A DNA stretch of 64,000 nucleotides from Streptomyces sp. RPT161 (GCF_027533845.1 NZ_JAPZVN010000001.1:806001-870000); one strand, 5' to 3'. Positions 8,300 through 18,560 are shown, numbered from the stretch's first letter. The notes: generated from the sequence alone by a model not told the origin. A program made the numbers and translations.

Positions 8300-9618
8300 C
8301 AGCGGAGGAACCCTTCGTAGTTGCGCTGCTGGAGCTGGCTCTCGATCTGCTTCACGGTCTCCAGGCCGACACCCACGATGATCAGAATGCTGGTGCCTCC
8401 GAAGGGGAAGTTGTTCTGGCTCCCCTGGAAGAACGCGATCGCCACCGTGGGCACGAGGGCGATCAGACCCAGGTAGAGCGAGCCCGGCCAGGTGATCCGG
8501 TTGAGCACATAGCTCAAGTACTCCGCGGTGGGTCGTCCCGCCCGGATGCCCGGGATGAAGCCACCATACTTCTTCATGTTGTCGGCAACTTCCTCGGGGT
8601 TGAAGGAAATGGCCACGTAGAAGAAGGCGAAGAAGACGATCAGCAGGAAGTACAGGGCCAGGTAGATCGGGTGGTCGCCCTTGGTCAGGTTGGTGCTGAT
8701 CCACTGGGCCCACCCGGCCGTGGAGTTTCCGCTGAACTGGACGACCAGGGCCGGAATGTAGAGCAGCGACGACGCGAAGATGACCGGGATGACACCGGCC
8801 TGGTTGACCTTCACCGGAATATAGGTCGAGGTGCCGCCGTAGGACCGCCGCCCGATCATCCGCTTCGCGTACTGGACCGGAATTCGGCGTTGCGCCTGCT
8901 CGACGAAGACCACGAGGCAGACCATCGCCAGGCCGACCGCGATGACGATGGCGAACTCGCCCCAACCACCAATGATCTTGCCGGACTTCTTGATCGCCCA
9001 CAGCGAGCCCGGGAAGCCCGCGGCGATCGAGGTGAACATCAGGATCGACATGCCGTTGCCGATGCCGCGGTCGGTGATCAGCTCACCGAGCCACATGATC
9101 ATGACAGTGCCCGCGGTCATGGTGATGACCATGACGGCGGTGCGGAAGATCGACTGGTCCGGCACGATCTGGTTGCCGACCTGGCAGGTGCGGAACAGCG
9201 TGCCGCTCTGCGCGGTGGCCACCAGGCCGGTGCCCTGCAGGATGGCGAGCGCCAGGGTCAGGTAGCGGGTGTACTGCGTGATCTTCGCGGTACCGGCCTG
9301 ACCCTCCTTCTTGAGGGCCTCGAGGCGGGGGATGACCACGGTCAGCAGCTGGAGGATGATGCTTGCCGTGATGTACGGCATGATCCCCAGCGCGAAGATC
9401 GTCAGCTGCAGGAGCGCTCCGCCGCTGAACATGTTGATCATGCCGAAGAGACCGCCGTTGCCGCCGGCCTCCTTGATGCACTGGTTGACGTTCTGGTAGT
9501 CCACCCCGGGCACCGGAATGTGCGCACCGAGCCGGAACAGCACCAGGATGCCCAACGTGAACAGCAGCTTCTTTCGCAGGTCGGGCGTCTTGAACGCCCG
9601 GGCGAACGCGGTGAGCAC
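8299..9618 (-). CDS. secY: Protein translocase subunit SecY
   Basis: SecY is the channel of the Sec translocon in the cytoplasmic membrane. The 439-residue product has about ten hydrophobic segments. Family landmarks are the plug/TM2 region, the RRIPVQYAKRMIGRR loop and the GIRAGRPTAEYL loop near the C terminus that contacts SecA or the ribosome. A 206-base spacer with a strong hairpin separates it from rplO, so it probably has its own promoter; adk is coupled downstream. Confidence 0.99.
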   Translation of the reverse strand: MLTAFARAFKTPDLRKKLLFTLGILVLFRLGAHIPVPGVDYQNVNQCIKEAGGNGGLFGMINMFSGGALLQLTIFALGIMPYITASIILQLLTVVIPRLEALKKEGQAGTAKITQYTRYLTLALAILQGTGLVATAQSGTLFRTCQVGNQIVPDQSIFRTAVMVITMTAGTVMIMWLGELITDRGIGNGMSILMFTSIAAGFPGSLWAIKKSGKIIGGWGEFAIVIAVGLAMVCLVVFVEQAQRRIPVQYAKRMIGRRSYGGTSTYIPVKVNQAGVIPVIFASSLLYIPALVVQFSGNSTAGWAQWISTNLTKGDHPIYLALYFLLIVFFAFFYVAISFNPEEVADNMKKYGGFIPGIRAGRPTAEYLSYVLNRITWPGSLYLGLIALVPTVAIAFFQGSQNNFPFGGTSILIIVGVGLETVKQIESQLQQRNYEGFLR

Positions 9619-9750
9619 GGTGCCTCCTGCGCCTCCCGCGCGTCGCGGAAGGTGACGGTCGTGAGGTCGACTGGGTACTGGAGTGGGTACCGAAGAGGTA
9701 CCAACGGGTTACCTCGCCACCTTACCGGCGACGAAGCCACCCGAGGAATG

Positions 9751-9794
9751 ACCAACCGGGGATGCCCTGACTTCTTTGGGCATCCCCGGTTGGT
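9751..9794 (-). terminator. Long hairpin between rplO and secY
   Basis: Perfect 17-base arms (9751-9767 and 9778-9794; left arm ACCAACCGGGGATGCCC) enclose a ten-base loop, 30 bases past the rplO stop. This very stable structure probably ends or attenuates the spc transcript before secY. Confidence 0.7.
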
Positions 9795-9824
9795 TTGGTC
9801 ACCGAGCTTGGGACAAGCTCAGGC

Positions 9825-10280
9825 TCAGACGAGCTCGGTGACGGTGCCGCCAGCGGCGGTGATCTTCTCCTTGGCGGAGCCGGAGACGGCGTCGACCGTC
9901 ACCTGCAGCGCCACGGAGAGGTCGCCCTGGCCGAGCACCTTGACGAGCTCGTTCTTGCGAACAGCGCCCTTGGCGACCAGGTCGGCCACCGTGACCTCGC
10001 CACCCTGCGGGTAGAGCTCGGCCAGCTTGTCCAGGTTCACCACCTGGAACTGCTTGTGGGCGGGGTTCTTGAAGCCCTTGAGCTTCGGGAGCCGCATGTG
10101 GAGGGGCATCTGCCCACCCTCGAAGCGCTCCGGAACCTGGTAACGGGCCTTGGTGCCCTTGGTGCCACGACCGGCCGTCTTGCCCTTGGACGCCTCACCA
10201 CGACCCACACGGGTCTTGGCGGTCTTGGCGCCCGGAGCCGGACGGAGGTTGTGGACCTTCAGCGGCTTAGCCTCCGCCAT
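9825..10280 (-). CDS. rplO: 50S ribosomal protein L15
   Basis: L15 is a late-assembly 23S-binding protein. The 151-residue product has the Gly/Arg-rich N-terminal extension ([19 protein letters not shown]) that threads into rRNA, then a globular domain ([19 protein letters not shown]). ATG 10280 is preceded by AGGAGG nine bases upstream. It is the last gene of the spc series before the hairpin. Confidence 0.98.
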   Translation of the reverse strand: MAEAKPLKVHNLRPAPGAKTAKTRVGRGEASKGKTAGRGTKGTKARYQVPERFEGGQMPLHMRLPKLKGFKNPAHKQFQVVNLDKLAELYPQGGEVTVADLVAKGAVRKNELVKVLGQGDLSVALQVTVDAVSGSAKEKITAAGGTVTELV

Positions 10281-10281
10281 G

Positions 10282-10464
10282 TCAGTCAACCTCCTCGACC
10301 GTGACGAGGTGACGCACGGTGTGCGCCATGCCGCGGATCTCCGGGCGGTCCTCCTTGACGACCACGTCGTTCAGGCGCTTCAGCCCGAGCGAACGCAGGG
10401 TGTCACGGTGGTTCTGCTTGCTACCGATGTAGGACTTGGTCTGCGTGATCTTCAGGCGAGCCAT
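10282..10464 (-). CDS. rpmD: 50S ribosomal protein L30
   Basis: L30 is a small large-subunit protein. The frame gives 60 residues, [20 protein letters not shown] onward with the family [16 protein letters not shown] block. Its ATG overlaps the rpsE stop by one base and its stop lies one base before the rplO ATG, so rpsE, rpmD and rplO are probably translated in series. Confidence 0.98.
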   Translation of the reverse strand: MARLKITQTKSYIGSKQNHRDTLRSLGLKRLNDVVVKEDRPEIRGMAHTVRHLVTVEEVD

Positions 10465-11069
10465 CAGACACCCGCCCCAGCACGCGCCCGCAGCAGAGCG
10501 GCGGGAGCGACGTCCTCCAGCGGCAGGCCACGACGGGCGGCGATCTCCTCGGGACGCTGCAGCCCCTGGAGCGCGGCCACCGTGGCGTGCACGATGTTGA
10601 TCGGGTTGGACGAGCCGAGCGACTTGCTCAGCACGTCGTGGATGCCCGCGCACTCCAGCACGGCGCGCACCGGGCCACCGGCGATAACACCGGTACCGGG
10701 GGACGCCGGCTTGAGCAGCACGACACCCGCGGCCTTCTCGCCCTGGATCGGGTGCGGGATGGTGCCCTGGATACGGGGGACCCGGAAGAAGTGCTTCTTG
10801 GCCTCCTCCACACCCTTGGCGATGGCGGCCGGCACCTCCTTGGCCTTGCCGTAACCGACACCCACCTGACCGTCGCCGTCGCCCACCACGACCAGCGCGG
10901 TGAAGCTGAAGCGACGACCACCCTTGACTACCTTGGCGACGCGGTTGATCGCGACGACGCGCTCGACGTACGCGGTCTTCTCAGCCGCGGCGCCGCCGTC
11001 GCGCCGGTCCTTCCGGTCCCGCCGCTCGCCGCCACCGGCGCCGCCACCGCGGCGCTGGGGTCCAGCCAT
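10464..11069 (-). CDS. rpsE: 30S ribosomal protein S5
   Basis: S5 lies at the mRNA entry side and influences decoding accuracy. The 201-residue product has a Gly/Arg-rich N-terminal extension (about 30 residues), the RNA-binding domain ([20 protein letters not shown]) and the C-terminal domain ([20 protein letters not shown]). It is coupled to rpmD by an overlapping TGATG. Confidence 0.98.
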   Translation of the reverse strand: MAGPQRRGGGAGGGERRDRKDRRDGGAAAEKTAYVERVVAINRVAKVVKGGRRFSFTALVVVGDGDGQVGVGYGKAKEVPAAIAKGVEEAKKHFFRVPRIQGTIPHPIQGEKAAGVVLLKPASPGTGVIAGGPVRAVLECAGIHDVLSKSLGSSNPINIVHATVAALQGLQRPEEIAARRGLPLEDVAPAALLRARAGAGV

Positions 11070-11112
11070 TGGAATTACCTCTCTCGTTGACTTCCGCTGC
11101 TACGGAACCGGC

Positions 11113-11496
11113 TCAGAACTTGAGCCCGGCCTCACGGGCGGCGTCCGCCAGGGCGGCGATGCGCCCCGCGTACCGGTTACCCGCGCGGTCGAACACGACG
11201 CTCTCGATGCCGGCGGCCTTGGCCCGCTCGGCGACCAGCTCGCCGACCTTCTTGGCCTGGACCGACTTGTCGCCCTCGGTGCCCCGGATCGAGGCGTCCA
11301 GGGTCGAAGCGGACGCCAGCGTGTGGCCCGCGACATCGTCGATGACCTGCGCGGCGATGCCCCGGTTGGACCGGGTCACGACCAGACGCGGGGTCTCCGC
11401 CGTACCGTTGATCCGCTTGCGGCCACGGATCTGGCGACGCTTGCGAGCGGTGCGCTTGTAGGCGTCGCCCTTGGCGATCTTCACACCGTATGCCAT
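11113..11496 (-). CDS. rplR: 50S ribosomal protein L18
   Basis: L18 anchors 5S rRNA to the large subunit. The 127-residue product has a basic N-terminal arm ([19 protein letters not shown]) followed by the RNase H-like core with [18 protein letters not shown] and the C-terminal [13 protein letters not shown]. It begins three bases after rplF ends. Confidence 0.98.
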   Translation of the reverse strand: MAYGVKIAKGDAYKRTARKRRQIRGRKRINGTAETPRLVVTRSNRGIAAQVIDDVAGHTLASASTLDASIRGTEGDKSVQAKKVGELVAERAKAAGIESVVFDRAGNRYAGRIAALADAAREAGLKF

Positions 11497-11499
11497 GGC

Positions 11500-12039
11500 T
11501 TACTTACCAGCCTTTCCGACCTTGCGGCGGATGACCTCGCCCGCGTACTTCACGCCCTTGGCCTTGTACGGGTCGGGCTTGCGCAGCTTGCGGATGTTCG
11601 CGGCGACCTCGCCGACCTTCTGCTTGTCGATGCCCTCGACGCTGAACTTGGTCGGGGACTCCACCTTGAAGGCGATGCCCTCCGGGGCCTCGACGAGGAT
11701 CGGGTGGCTGTAGCCCAGCGAGAACTCCAGGTTGGAGCCCTTCGCCTGGACGCGGTAACCAACACCGCTGATCTCCAGCGCCTTGCTGTAGCCCTGGGTC
11801 ACGCCGGTGATCATGTTCGCCACCAGCGTGCGGGACAGGCCGTGCAGGGCCTTCGACTCACGCTCATCATTCGGGCGGGTGACAACGAGGTTGTTGTCCT
11901 CGCCCTTGGCGATCTCGATGGGCGCGGCAACGGTGTGGGAGAGGGATCCCTTGGGACCCTTCACCTGGACCGTACGGCCATCGATGGTGACGTCCACGCC
12001 GGCGGGAACCTGGATGGGCAGCCGTCCAATACGCGACAT
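11500..12039 (-). CDS. rplF: 50S ribosomal protein L6
   Basis: L6 lies at the base of the stalk next to the factor-binding site. The 179-residue product has two similar domains, starts [20 protein letters not shown], and carries the conserved C-terminal [19 protein letters not shown]. It sits between rpsH and rplR. Confidence 0.98.
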   Translation of the reverse strand: MSRIGRLPIQVPAGVDVTIDGRTVQVKGPKGSLSHTVAAPIEIAKGEDNNLVVTRPNDERESKALHGLSRTLVANMITGVTQGYSKALEISGVGYRVQAKGSNLEFSLGYSHPILVEAPEGIAFKVESPTKFSVEGIDKQKVGEVAANIRKLRKPDPYKAKGVKYAGEVIRRKVGKAGK

Positions 12040-12061
12040 GGCTTTACCTCCGTTTCCCGAG

Positions 12062-12460
12062 TTACCAGACGTAGGCGAGGACTTCCCCGCCCACGCCCTT
12101 CTTGGCGGCCTGCTTGTCGGTGAGCAGACCGTGCGACGTGGAGATGATCGCCACGCCCAGGCCGCCGAGCACCTTCGGCAGGTTGGTGGACTTTGCGTAG
12201 ACCCGCAGACCCGGCTTGCTGATCCGCTTGATGCCGGCGATCGAGCGCTCGCGGTTCGGGCCGAACTTCAGGTTGATGTGGAGGTTCTTGCCGACCTCGG
12301 CGTCCTCCACCTTCCAGTCGGCGATGTAACCCTCCTGCTGGAGGATCTCCGCGATGTGCGACTTGATCTTGCTGTGCGGCATCACGACGTCGTCGTGGTA
12401 GGCCGAGTTCGCGTTACGCAGACGCGTGAGCATGTCTGCGATGGGGTCGGTCATGGTCAT
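12062..12460 (-). CDS. rpsH: 30S ribosomal protein S8
   Basis: S8 binds the central domain of 16S rRNA early in assembly and in E. coli represses the spc operon. The 132-residue product starts [18 protein letters not shown] and ends with the [20 protein letters not shown] segment. ATG 12460 is used; ATG 12454 is a possible alternative. A 243-base spacer precedes it. Confidence 0.97.
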   Translation of the reverse strand: MTMTDPIADMLTRLRNANSAYHDDVVMPHSKIKSHIAEILQQEGYIADWKVEDAEVGKNLHINLKFGPNRERSIAGIKRISKPGLRVYAKSTNLPKVLGGLGVAIISTSHGLLTDKQAAKKGVGGEVLAYVW

Positions 12461-12703
12461 GATGGCCTGTGGCCTCTCTCGCCGGGGTTTCCTATATGCG
12501 CCATCCCTCTCCCCCATCAGTCTGGGGACGGGTGCGGCGCGGGGACCTACGGCGTAGTAAGCGACTTCTAGCGGGCTGGGCCCGCGGGCGGTCATGGGCG
12601 GCGGGCGCCCAACCCTTCTACTCTACGGGAGTTGAAGGACGGGACCCGCCACCCACTCTTGCCACTCTTGCTTACCGAGAGTCCTGGCTTCCCAACTGGG
12701 GGA
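12461..12703. other. Long spacer inside the spc cluster (rpsN-rpsH)
   Basis: This 243-base gap separates rpsN from rpsH while all neighbours are packed within about 45 bases. It holds a direct repeat of about eight bases (CACTCTTG near 12653 and 12663), GC-rich palindromic stretches, and a TAGAGT hexamer that could be a -10 box on the minus strand, though no convincing -35 is seen. No credible gene is present. Confidence 0.4.
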
Positions 12704-12889
12704 TTACCAGGAGCTCTTGGTCACGCCCGGCAGCTCGCCACGGTGAGCCATCTCACGAAGGCACACGCGGCACAGGCCGAACTTGCGGTACACGGAGTGC
12801 GGACGGCCGCAGCGCTGGCAGCGCGTGTAGGCACGCACGGCGAACTTCGGCTTGCGGGCAGCCTTGGCAATGAGAGCCTTCTTCGCCAC
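12704..12889 (-). CDS. rpsN: 30S ribosomal protein S14, type Z (zinc-binding)
   Basis: S14 sits in the head of the small subunit. The 61-residue product is the short type Z form with a zinc ribbon: CQRC at about residues 24-27 and CRVC at about 40-43. Zinc-free S14 paralogues in actinobacteria are longer and usually lie elsewhere under Zur control. It is three bases past rplE, and followed by the long spacer before rpsH. Confidence 0.98.
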   Translation of the reverse strand: MAKKALIAKAARKPKFAVRAYTRCQRCGRPHSVYRKFGLCRVCLREMAHRGELPGVTKSSW

Positions 12890-12892
12890 GGC

Positions 12893-13453
12893 TCACGCCT
12901 CCTTGAACGGGAAGCCGAGGTGACGAAGGAGCGCGCGGCCCTCGTCGTCGTTGGTCGCCGTGGTCACCACGGTGATGTCCATACCCCGGACGCGGTCGAT
13001 CTTGTCCTGGTCGATCTCGTGGAACATGACCTGCTCCGTGAGACCGAAGGTGTAGTTGCCCCGGCCGTCGAACTGCTTCGGCGACAGACCCCGGAAGTCG
13101 CGGATGCGCGGCAGCGCGAGCGACAGCAGGCGGTCCAGGAACTCCCACATGCGGTCACCGCGGAGGGTGACGTGGGCGCCGATCGGCTGGCCCTCACGCA
13201 GCTTGAACTGCGCGATGGACTTCCGGGCCTTGGTAACGGCGGGCTTCTGGCCGGTGATCGTGGCGAGGTCGCGGATGGCGCCCTCGATCAGCTTGGAGTC
13301 GCGGGCGGCGTCGCCCACACCCATGTTGACCACGATCTTGGTCAGACCCGGGATCTGCATGACGTTCTCGTACTTGAACTCGTCACGCATCTTGCCCGCG
13401 ATCTCGTCGCGGTAGCGCTGCTTGAGGCGCGGGGAAGTGGTGGTGGCAGTCAT
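12893..13453 (-). CDS. rplE: 50S ribosomal protein L5
   Basis: L5 binds 5S rRNA and contacts P-site tRNA. The 186-residue product has [20 protein letters not shown] near the N terminus and [19 protein letters not shown] near the C terminus. Its first base coincides with the last base of the rplX stop, indicating coupling. Confidence 0.98.
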   Translation of the reverse strand: MTATTTSPRLKQRYRDEIAGKMRDEFKYENVMQIPGLTKIVVNMGVGDAARDSKLIEGAIRDLATITGQKPAVTKARKSIAQFKLREGQPIGAHVTLRGDRMWEFLDRLLSLALPRIRDFRGLSPKQFDGRGNYTFGLTEQVMFHEIDQDKIDRVRGMDITVVTTATNDDEGRALLRHLGFPFKEA

Positions 13454-13776
13454 CAGATGTCCTCACCGGTCCGCTTGGCAACGCGGATCTTGTTGCCGTC
13501 CTCGTCGAAGCGGTAGCCGACGCGGGTGACGACCTTCTTGCCGTCCTTCTCCACGACCAGCTGAACGTTGCTGACGTGGATGGGGGCCTCGACGGTCACG
13601 ATGCCGCCGGTCTTCGACCCACGCGCGGTCTGGCCGACCTTGGTGTGCTTCTTGACCCGGTTGACACCCTCGACCAGGACACGGTCCTCGCGCGGGAAGG
13701 CCTGGATGACCTTGCCCTGCTTGCCCTTGTCCTTACCGGTGATGACCTGGACCAGGTCGCCCTTCTTGATCTTCAT
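13453..13776 (-). CDS. rplX: 50S ribosomal protein L24
   Basis: L24 starts large-subunit assembly. The 107-residue product carries the KOW motif near its N terminus ([20 protein letters not shown]) and ends in VAKRTGEDI. It lies three bases after rplN and overlaps the rplE start. Confidence 0.98.
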   Translation of the reverse strand: MKIKKGDLVQVITGKDKGKQGKVIQAFPREDRVLVEGVNRVKKHTKVGQTARGSKTGGIVTVEAPIHVSNVQLVVEKDGKKVVTRVGYRFDEDGNKIRVAKRTGEDI

Positions 13777-13779
13777 CGG

Positions 13780-14148
13780 TTACAGCACCTCCGGCGCGAG
13801 CGAGACGATCTTCATGAACTTCTTCTCGCGCAGCTCCCGGCCGACCGGGCCGAAGATGCGGGTACCGCGGGGGTCACCGTCGTTCTTGAGGATGACGGCG
13901 GCGTTCTCGTCGAAGCGGATGTACGAGCCGTCGGGACGGCGCCGCTCCTTGACGGTACGGACGACGACGGCCTTGACGACCTCGCCCTTCTTCACGTTGC
14001 CACCGGGGATCGCGTCCTTGACGGTGGCGACGATGACGTCACCGATTCCCGCGTAGCGGCGACCCGAGCCACCGAGAACACGGATGCAAAGGATCTCCTT
14101 GGCACCAGTGTTGTCGGCGACACGCAGTCGCGACTCCTGCTGGATCAC
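13780..14148 (-). CDS. rplN: 50S ribosomal protein L14
   Basis: L14 forms an intersubunit bridge. The 122-residue product starts [19 protein letters not shown] and contains [20 protein letters not shown]. It is the first gene of the spc series, separated from rpsQ by a 97-base spacer with a hairpin. Confidence 0.98.
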   Translation of the reverse strand: MIQQESRLRVADNTGAKEILCIRVLGGSGRRYAGIGDVIVATVKDAIPGGNVKKGEVVKAVVVRTVKERRRPDGSYIRFDENAAVILKNDGDPRGTRIFGPVGRELREKKFMKIVSLAPEVL

Positions 14149-14176
14149 GTCTATCTCCTGATCGTCTGCCGGTTCC

Positions 14177-14205
14177 CGGCAGGGGCTCTGTGCGAGCCCC
14201 TGCCG
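14177..14205 (-). terminator. Hairpin between rpsQ and rplN (S10/spc boundary)
   Basis: Perfect 12-base arms CGGCAGGGGCTC (14177-14188) and its complement (14194-14205) enclose a five-base loop. It marks the boundary between the S10 and spc groups and may attenuate or delimit transcription. Confidence 0.6.
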
Positions 14206-14245
14206 AGCCTGGCGGAACTGTCCAGAAGGCTTATGCCTTCAGGAA

Positions 14246-14527
14246 TTACTTGGCCTTCTCGAGGATCTCGACGACGCGCCAGCGCTTGGTCGCGGACAGC
14301 GGCCGGGTCTCCATCAGGAGGACGCGGTCGCCGACACCCGCGGCGTTCTGCTCGTCGTGCGCCTTGAGCTTGTTGGTACGGCGGATGACCTTGCCGTACA
14401 GCGCGTGCTTGACGCGGTCCTCGACAGCGACGACGACGGTCTTGTCCATCTTGTCGCTGACGACCAGGCCCTCACGGGTCTTGCGGAAACCGCGCTCGTT
14501 CGTCTCAGTCACATTCTTCTCGCTCAT
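14246..14527 (-). CDS. rpsQ: 30S ribosomal protein S17
   Basis: S17 is an OB-fold protein that binds 16S rRNA early in assembly. The 93-residue product has [19 protein letters not shown] and [20 protein letters not shown]. Its start touches the rpmC stop. It is the last gene of the S10 group. Confidence 0.98.
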   Translation of the reverse strand: MSEKNVTETNERGFRKTREGLVVSDKMDKTVVVAVEDRVKHALYGKVIRRTNKLKAHDEQNAAGVGDRVLLMETRPLSATKRWRVVEILEKAK

Positions 14528-14751
14528 CAGGCGCTCTCCACCGTCTCGATGCCGAGCTCGCGCTCCCGCATCAGGGTGTAGATCCGGGCGATGTCCTTGC
14601 GGACGACCTTGAGCCGGGAGTTGTTCTCAAGCTGTCCGGTGGCCGCCTGGAAGCGGAGGTTGAACAGCTCCTCCTTGGCCTCACGAAGCTTCGCAACGAG
14701 TTCCTCGTTGTTCAGCTCGCGCAGCTCGGTCGCCTTGGTACCGGCCGCCAT
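14527..14751 (-). CDS. rpmC: 50S ribosomal protein L29
   Basis: L29 is a helical protein at the peptide-exit site that helps dock SRP and trigger factor. ATG 14751 overlaps the rplP stop (TGATG) and gives 74 residues with [20 protein letters not shown] and the family [14 protein letters not shown]. An in-frame GTG three bases earlier is possible but less likely. Confidence 0.97.
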   Translation of the reverse strand: MAAGTKATELRELNNEELVAKLREAKEELFNLRFQAATGQLENNSRLKVVRKDIARIYTLMRERELGIETVESA

Positions 14752-15170
14752 CACGACTCACCTGCCTCGCGCCGGACGATCCGGCACTTCATCGGAAGCT
14801 TGTGGGCGGCGCGGGTCAGCGCCTCCCGGGCAACCTTCTCGTTCGGGAAAGACAGCTCGAACATCACCCGACCGGGCTTGACGTTCGCGACCCACCACTC
14901 GGGCGAGCCCTTACCGGAACCCATGCGGGTTTCGGCCGGCTTCTTCGTCAGCGGACGGTCCGGGTAGATGTTGATCCACACCTTGCCGCCACGGCGGATG
15001 TGACGGGTGATGGCGATACGAGCGGACTCGATCTGCCGGTTCGTCACGTAGGCCGGGGTCACGGCCTGGATGCCGTACTCACCGAACGCCAGCTCGGTGC
15101 CGCCCTTGGCCATGCCGTCGCGCTTCGGGTGGTGCTGCTTGCGGTGCTTGACCCTACGGGGGATCAGCAT
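14751..15170 (-). CDS. rplP: 50S ribosomal protein L16
   Basis: L16 organises the A-site region of the peptidyl transferase centre. The 139-residue product starts [19 protein letters not shown] and has [20 protein letters not shown]. It lies five bases after rpsC and overlaps rpmC. Confidence 0.98.
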   Translation of the reverse strand: MLIPRRVKHRKQHHPKRDGMAKGGTELAFGEYGIQAVTPAYVTNRQIESARIAITRHIRRGGKVWINIYPDRPLTKKPAETRMGSGKGSPEWWVANVKPGRVMFELSFPNEKVAREALTRAAHKLPMKCRIVRREAGES

Positions 15171-15175
15171 TGGGG

Positions 15176-16009
15176 TCAGGCCTCCGTTCCGGTGGTCTCC
15201 GCTGCCGGAGCCTCAGCGGCGGGAGCCTCGGCCTTGGGGGCCTGCTCTCCGCCCTGCTGGGGCCGACGGCCACGGCCGCCGCGCTCGCCACCGCGGCGCT
15301 GCGGACGGTCACTGCCGCCACCGGGACCGCGCGACGGGCGGTTGCCGGCGCGGGCGGCGGCGCCTTCGGCGCGGACCTCGGCGATGTTCTTCACGTCGCC
15401 CTTGTAGATCCACACCTTCACACCGATGCGGCCGAAGGTGGTCTTGGCCTCGAAGAAGCCGTAGTCCACGTTGGCGCGCAGGGTGTGCAGCGGAACCCGA
15501 CCCTCGCGGTAGAACTCGGAGCGGGACATCTCGGCGCCGCCGAGACGGCCACCGCACTGGATCTTGATGCCCTTGGCGCCCGCCTTCATCGTGCCCTGCA
15601 TGCTCTTGCGCATGGCACGACGGAAGGAGACACGGGAGGCCAGCTGCTCGGCGACGGCCTGGGCCACCAGCTGAGCGTCGGTCTCCGGGTTCTTGACCTC
15701 GAGGATGTTCAGCTGGACCTGCTTGCCGGTCAGCTTCTCCAGGTCACCGCGGATGCGGTCGGCCTCCGCGCCGCGACGGCCGATGACGATGCCCGGCCGG
15801 GCGGTGTGGATGTCGACGCGGACGCGGTCGCGGGTGCGCTCGATCTCCACCTTGGAGATACCGGCACGCTCCATGCCCTGCGTCATCATCCGGCGGATGG
15901 CGACGTCTTCCTTGACGTAGTCCTTGTACAGCTTGTCGGCGTACCAGCGGGACTTGAAGTCCGTGGTGATGCCGAGCCGGAACCCGTGCGGGTTAACCTT
16001 CTGGCCCAT
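15176..16009 (-). CDS. rpsC: 30S ribosomal protein S3
   Basis: S3 lines the mRNA entry tunnel. The 277-residue product has an N-terminal KH domain ([20 protein letters not shown]) and a C-terminal S3 domain ending around [10 protein letters not shown] tail of about 60 residues rich in Arg, Gly, Gln, Ala and Glu extends past the E. coli length and is typical of actinobacteria. ATG overlaps the rplV stop. Confidence 0.98.
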   Translation of the reverse strand: MGQKVNPHGFRLGITTDFKSRWYADKLYKDYVKEDVAIRRMMTQGMERAGISKVEIERTRDRVRVDIHTARPGIVIGRRGAEADRIRGDLEKLTGKQVQLNILEVKNPETDAQLVAQAVAEQLASRVSFRRAMRKSMQGTMKAGAKGIKIQCGGRLGGAEMSRSEFYREGRVPLHTLRANVDYGFFEAKTTFGRIGVKVWIYKGDVKNIAEVRAEGAAARAGNRPSRGPGGGSDRPQRRGGERGGRGRRPQQGGEQAPKAEAPAAEAPAAETTGTEA

Positions 16010-16356
16010 TACCGGGTCCCTTCCTTGCTGGCGACGACCACGGTGATGTGGCTGGTCCGCTTACGGATCCGGTAGGCACGGCCCTGGGCGCGCGGCCGGA
16101 ACCGCTTCAGGGTCGGGCCCTCGTCCACGTACGCCTCGCTGATGTACAGCGAGTTGGCGTCCGTGTGGTCGTAGTTGTGCGCGGCGTTGGCGATGGCGCT
16201 GTCCAGCACCTTGCCCACCGGCACGCTCGCGGCCTGCGGAGCGAATCGCAGGACCGCCTGAGCCTCCGTGGCATCCATGCCACGGATGAGGTCCACCACG
16301 CGGCGGGCCTTCATGGGCGTGACGCGGATGTACCGCGCCTGGGCCCTGGCTTCCAT
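16009..16356 (-). CDS. rplV: 50S ribosomal protein L22
   Basis: L22 lines the peptide exit tunnel with a long hairpin loop. ATG 16356 ([19 protein letters not shown]) is chosen since GAAGGGA lies six bases upstream, giving 115 residues; ATG 16380 would add eight residues and lacks a ribosome-binding site. The loop segment [20 protein letters not shown] is intact, with no obvious macrolide-type change. Confidence 0.97.
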   Translation of the reverse strand: MEARAQARYIRVTPMKARRVVDLIRGMDATEAQAVLRFAPQAASVPVGKVLDSAIANAAHNYDHTDANSLYISEAYVDEGPTLKRFRPRAQGRAYRIRKRTSHITVVVASKEGTR

Positions 16357-16402
16357 GGTTGTCCCTTCGGTGTCAGTCATGAGTCTTCGCGTACTCCGCT
16401 GA

Positions 16403-16684
16403 TCAGCGACGCCGCGACTTGCGGTCGTCCTTCTCGTGGCCGCGGAAGGTGCGGGTCGGCGCGAACTCGCCGAGCTTGTGGCCAACCATCGACTCGGTGA
16501 CGAACACCGGGACGTGCTTGCGGCCGTCGTGCACCGCGATCGTGTGGCCGAGCATGGCCGGGACGATCATCGAGCGGCGGGACCAGGTCTTGATGACGTT
16601 CTTGGTGCCTGCCTCGTTCTGTACGTCCACCTTCTTGATCAGGTGGTCGTCGACGAAGGGCCCCTTCTTCAGACTGCGCGGCAT
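16403..16684 (-). CDS. rpsS: 30S ribosomal protein S19
   Basis: S19 lies in the head and contacts S13 and 23S rRNA. The 93-residue product starts [19 protein letters not shown] and contains [20 protein letters not shown]. It lies 12 bases after rplB. Confidence 0.99.
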   Translation of the reverse strand: MPRSLKKGPFVDDHLIKKVDVQNEAGTKNVIKTWSRRSMIVPAMLGHTIAVHDGRKHVPVFVTESMVGHKLGEFAPTRTFRGHEKDDRKSRRR

Positions 16685-16696
16685 CTAAACCCGCTC

Positions 16697-17533
16697 CTAG
16701 CGCTTCTTGTTCGTCTTGCGGCGGCGGACGATGTACTTGTCGCTGGCCTTCTTCGGCCGACGAGTACGTCCTTCCTTCTGGCCCCAGGGGCTGACCGGGT
16801 GGCGACCACCGGAGGTCTTGCCCTCACCACCACCGTGCGGGTGGTCAACCGGGTTCATCGCGACACCACGAACGGTCGGGCGGACGCCCTTCCAGCGCAT
16901 GCGGCCGGCCTTGCCCCAGTTGATGTTCGACTGCTCGGCGTTGCCGACCTCACCGACGGTGGCGCGGCAGCGGACGTCGACCAGGCGGATCTCACCGGAC
17001 GGCATGCGCAGGTGGGCCATGGAGCCCTCCTTCGCCAGCAGCTGCACGGAGGCACCCGCGGAACGGGCGAACTTCGCGCCGCCGCCGGGCCGCAGCTCGA
17101 TGGCGTGGATGGTCGTACCGACCGGGATGTTGCGCAGCGACAGGTTGTTGCCCGGCTTGATGTCGGCCGCGGGGCCGTTCTCGACCCGGTCGCCCTGCTT
17201 CAGGCCACGCGGGGCGATGATGTAGCGCTTCTCGCCGTCCGCGTAGTGCAGCAGCGCGATGCGCGCGGTGCGGTTGGGGTCGTACTCGATGTGCGCGACC
17301 TTGGCCGGCACGCCGTCCTTGTCGTGCCGACGGAAGTCGATCACGCGGTAGGCGCGCTTGTGGCCGCCGCCCTGGTGACGGACGGTCACACGACCGGCGT
17401 TGTTACGGCCGCCCTTGCTGTGCAGCGGGCGGACCAGCGACTTCTCCGGCGTGGACCGCGTGATCTCGACGAAGTCGGCGACGCTGGAGCCACGACGGCC
17501 CGGGGTCGTCGGCTTGTACTTGCGGATACCCAT
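16697..17533 (-). CDS. rplB: 50S ribosomal protein L2
   Basis: L2 is a core 23S protein needed for subunit association and peptidyl transfer. The 278-residue product starts [20 protein letters not shown] and keeps the C-terminal [20 protein letters not shown] with the conserved functional His. It lies between rplW and rpsS. Confidence 0.99.
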   Translation of the reverse strand: MGIRKYKPTTPGRRGSSVADFVEITRSTPEKSLVRPLHSKGGRNNAGRVTVRHQGGGHKRAYRVIDFRRHDKDGVPAKVAHIEYDPNRTARIALLHYADGEKRYIIAPRGLKQGDRVENGPAADIKPGNNLSLRNIPVGTTIHAIELRPGGGAKFARSAGASVQLLAKEGSMAHLRMPSGEIRLVDVRCRATVGEVGNAEQSNINWGKAGRMRWKGVRPTVRGVAMNPVDHPHGGGEGKTSGGRHPVSPWGQKEGRTRRPKKASDKYIVRRRKTNKKR

Positions 17534-17575
17534 TTCTCAGTCCTCGTCCGATTCCGGACGACTCGGACTCCTGAT

Positions 17576-17902
17576 TCAGGAGACCGGGCCGCCGAAGATG
17601 TCGATACGGTCGCCCTCGGCGAGGGTCACGATGGCGCGCTTGGTGTCCTTGCGCTTGCCGAAACCGGTGCGGGTGCGCTTGCGCTTGCCCTGCCGGTTGA
17701 TCGTGTTGACCCCGGTGACCTTGACCGAGAAGACCGACTCAACGGCCTGCTTGATCTGGGTCTTGTTGGCGCGCGGGTCGACGATGAACGTGTACTTGTT
17801 CTCGTCCAGCAGCGCGTAGCTCTTCTCCGAAACCACCGGCTTGAGCAGCACGTCACGCAGATCGGTGAACGTCTTGCTGGTGGCGACAGTCGCCTCGCTC
17901 AT
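17576..17902 (-). CDS. rplW: 50S ribosomal protein L23
   Basis: L23 is at the tunnel exit and docks trigger factor and SRP. The 108-residue product has [20 protein letters not shown] and [20 protein letters not shown]. It touches the rplD stop, so the two are probably coupled. Confidence 0.98.
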   Translation of the reverse strand: MSEATVATSKTFTDLRDVLLKPVVSEKSYALLDENKYTFIVDPRANKTQIKQAVESVFSVKVTGVNTINRQGKRKRTRTGFGKRKDTKRAIVTLAEGDRIDIFGGPVS

Positions 17903-18552
17903 CAGGCGGCGCTCCCTTCGGTCTCAGCGGCGCCGTTACCGGTGAAGCGGTCGAAGGCGTCCTTGGTGAAGACCACGTCGTCGGAGACGAGCACGTCGTA
18001 CGCGTTGAGCTGACCGGCCTCCAGGATGTGGACCTGGGGCAGGTTGCGCGCCGACAGCCAGGAGGCCTCGTCGGCCCGCTCGACGACCAGCAGCACGTTC
18101 TTGCGGTCGCTGATCTTGCCCAGCAGCGCCTTGGCGGCCTTGGTCGACGGGGCGGAGCCCTCGACCACGCCGGACACGACGTGGATGCGGTTGTGACGCG
18201 CGCGGTCGGTCAGGGCGCCACGCAGGGCGGCCTTGATCATCTTCTTCGGCGTCCGCTGCGAGTAGTCGCGCGGCACCGGGCCGTGCACGACGCCACCGCC
18301 GGCGAACTGCGGAGCGCGGGTCGAACCCTGACGGGCGCGGCCGGTGCCCTTCTGGCGGTACGGCTTCTTGCCACCGCCGCGGACCTCGCCGCGGGTCTTG
18401 GTCTTGTGCGTGCCCTGACGGGCAGCGGCCAGCTGCGCGACAACGACCTGGTGGATCAGCGGAACGCTGACCTTGGCGTCGAAGATCTCCTCGGGGAGCT
18501 CGACGGTCCCGGCCTTGTCGCCTGCCGGCGAAAGGATGTCAATGGTGCTCAT
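17902..18552 (-). CDS. rplD: 50S ribosomal protein L4
   Basis: L4 lines the exit tunnel and in E. coli represses the S10 operon. The 216-residue product keeps the extended loop with [20 protein letters not shown] and GARQG-type segments that contact rRNA. It lies eight bases after rplC. Confidence 0.98.
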   Translation of the reverse strand: MSTIDILSPAGDKAGTVELPEEIFDAKVSVPLIHQVVVAQLAAARQGTHKTKTRGEVRGGGKKPYRQKGTGRARQGSTRAPQFAGGGVVHGPVPRDYSQRTPKKMIKAALRGALTDRARHNRIHVVSGVVEGSAPSTKAAKALLGKISDRKNVLLVVERADEASWLSARNLPQVHILEAGQLNAYDVLVSDDVVFTKDAFDRFTGNGAAETEGSAA

Positions 18553-18560
18553 CGGTTACC

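Noticed and set aside
8300-9001. Upstream extension of the adk frame into secY
   Set aside because: The P-loop at the true N terminus and the TGATG junction with secY fix the adk start at 8299.
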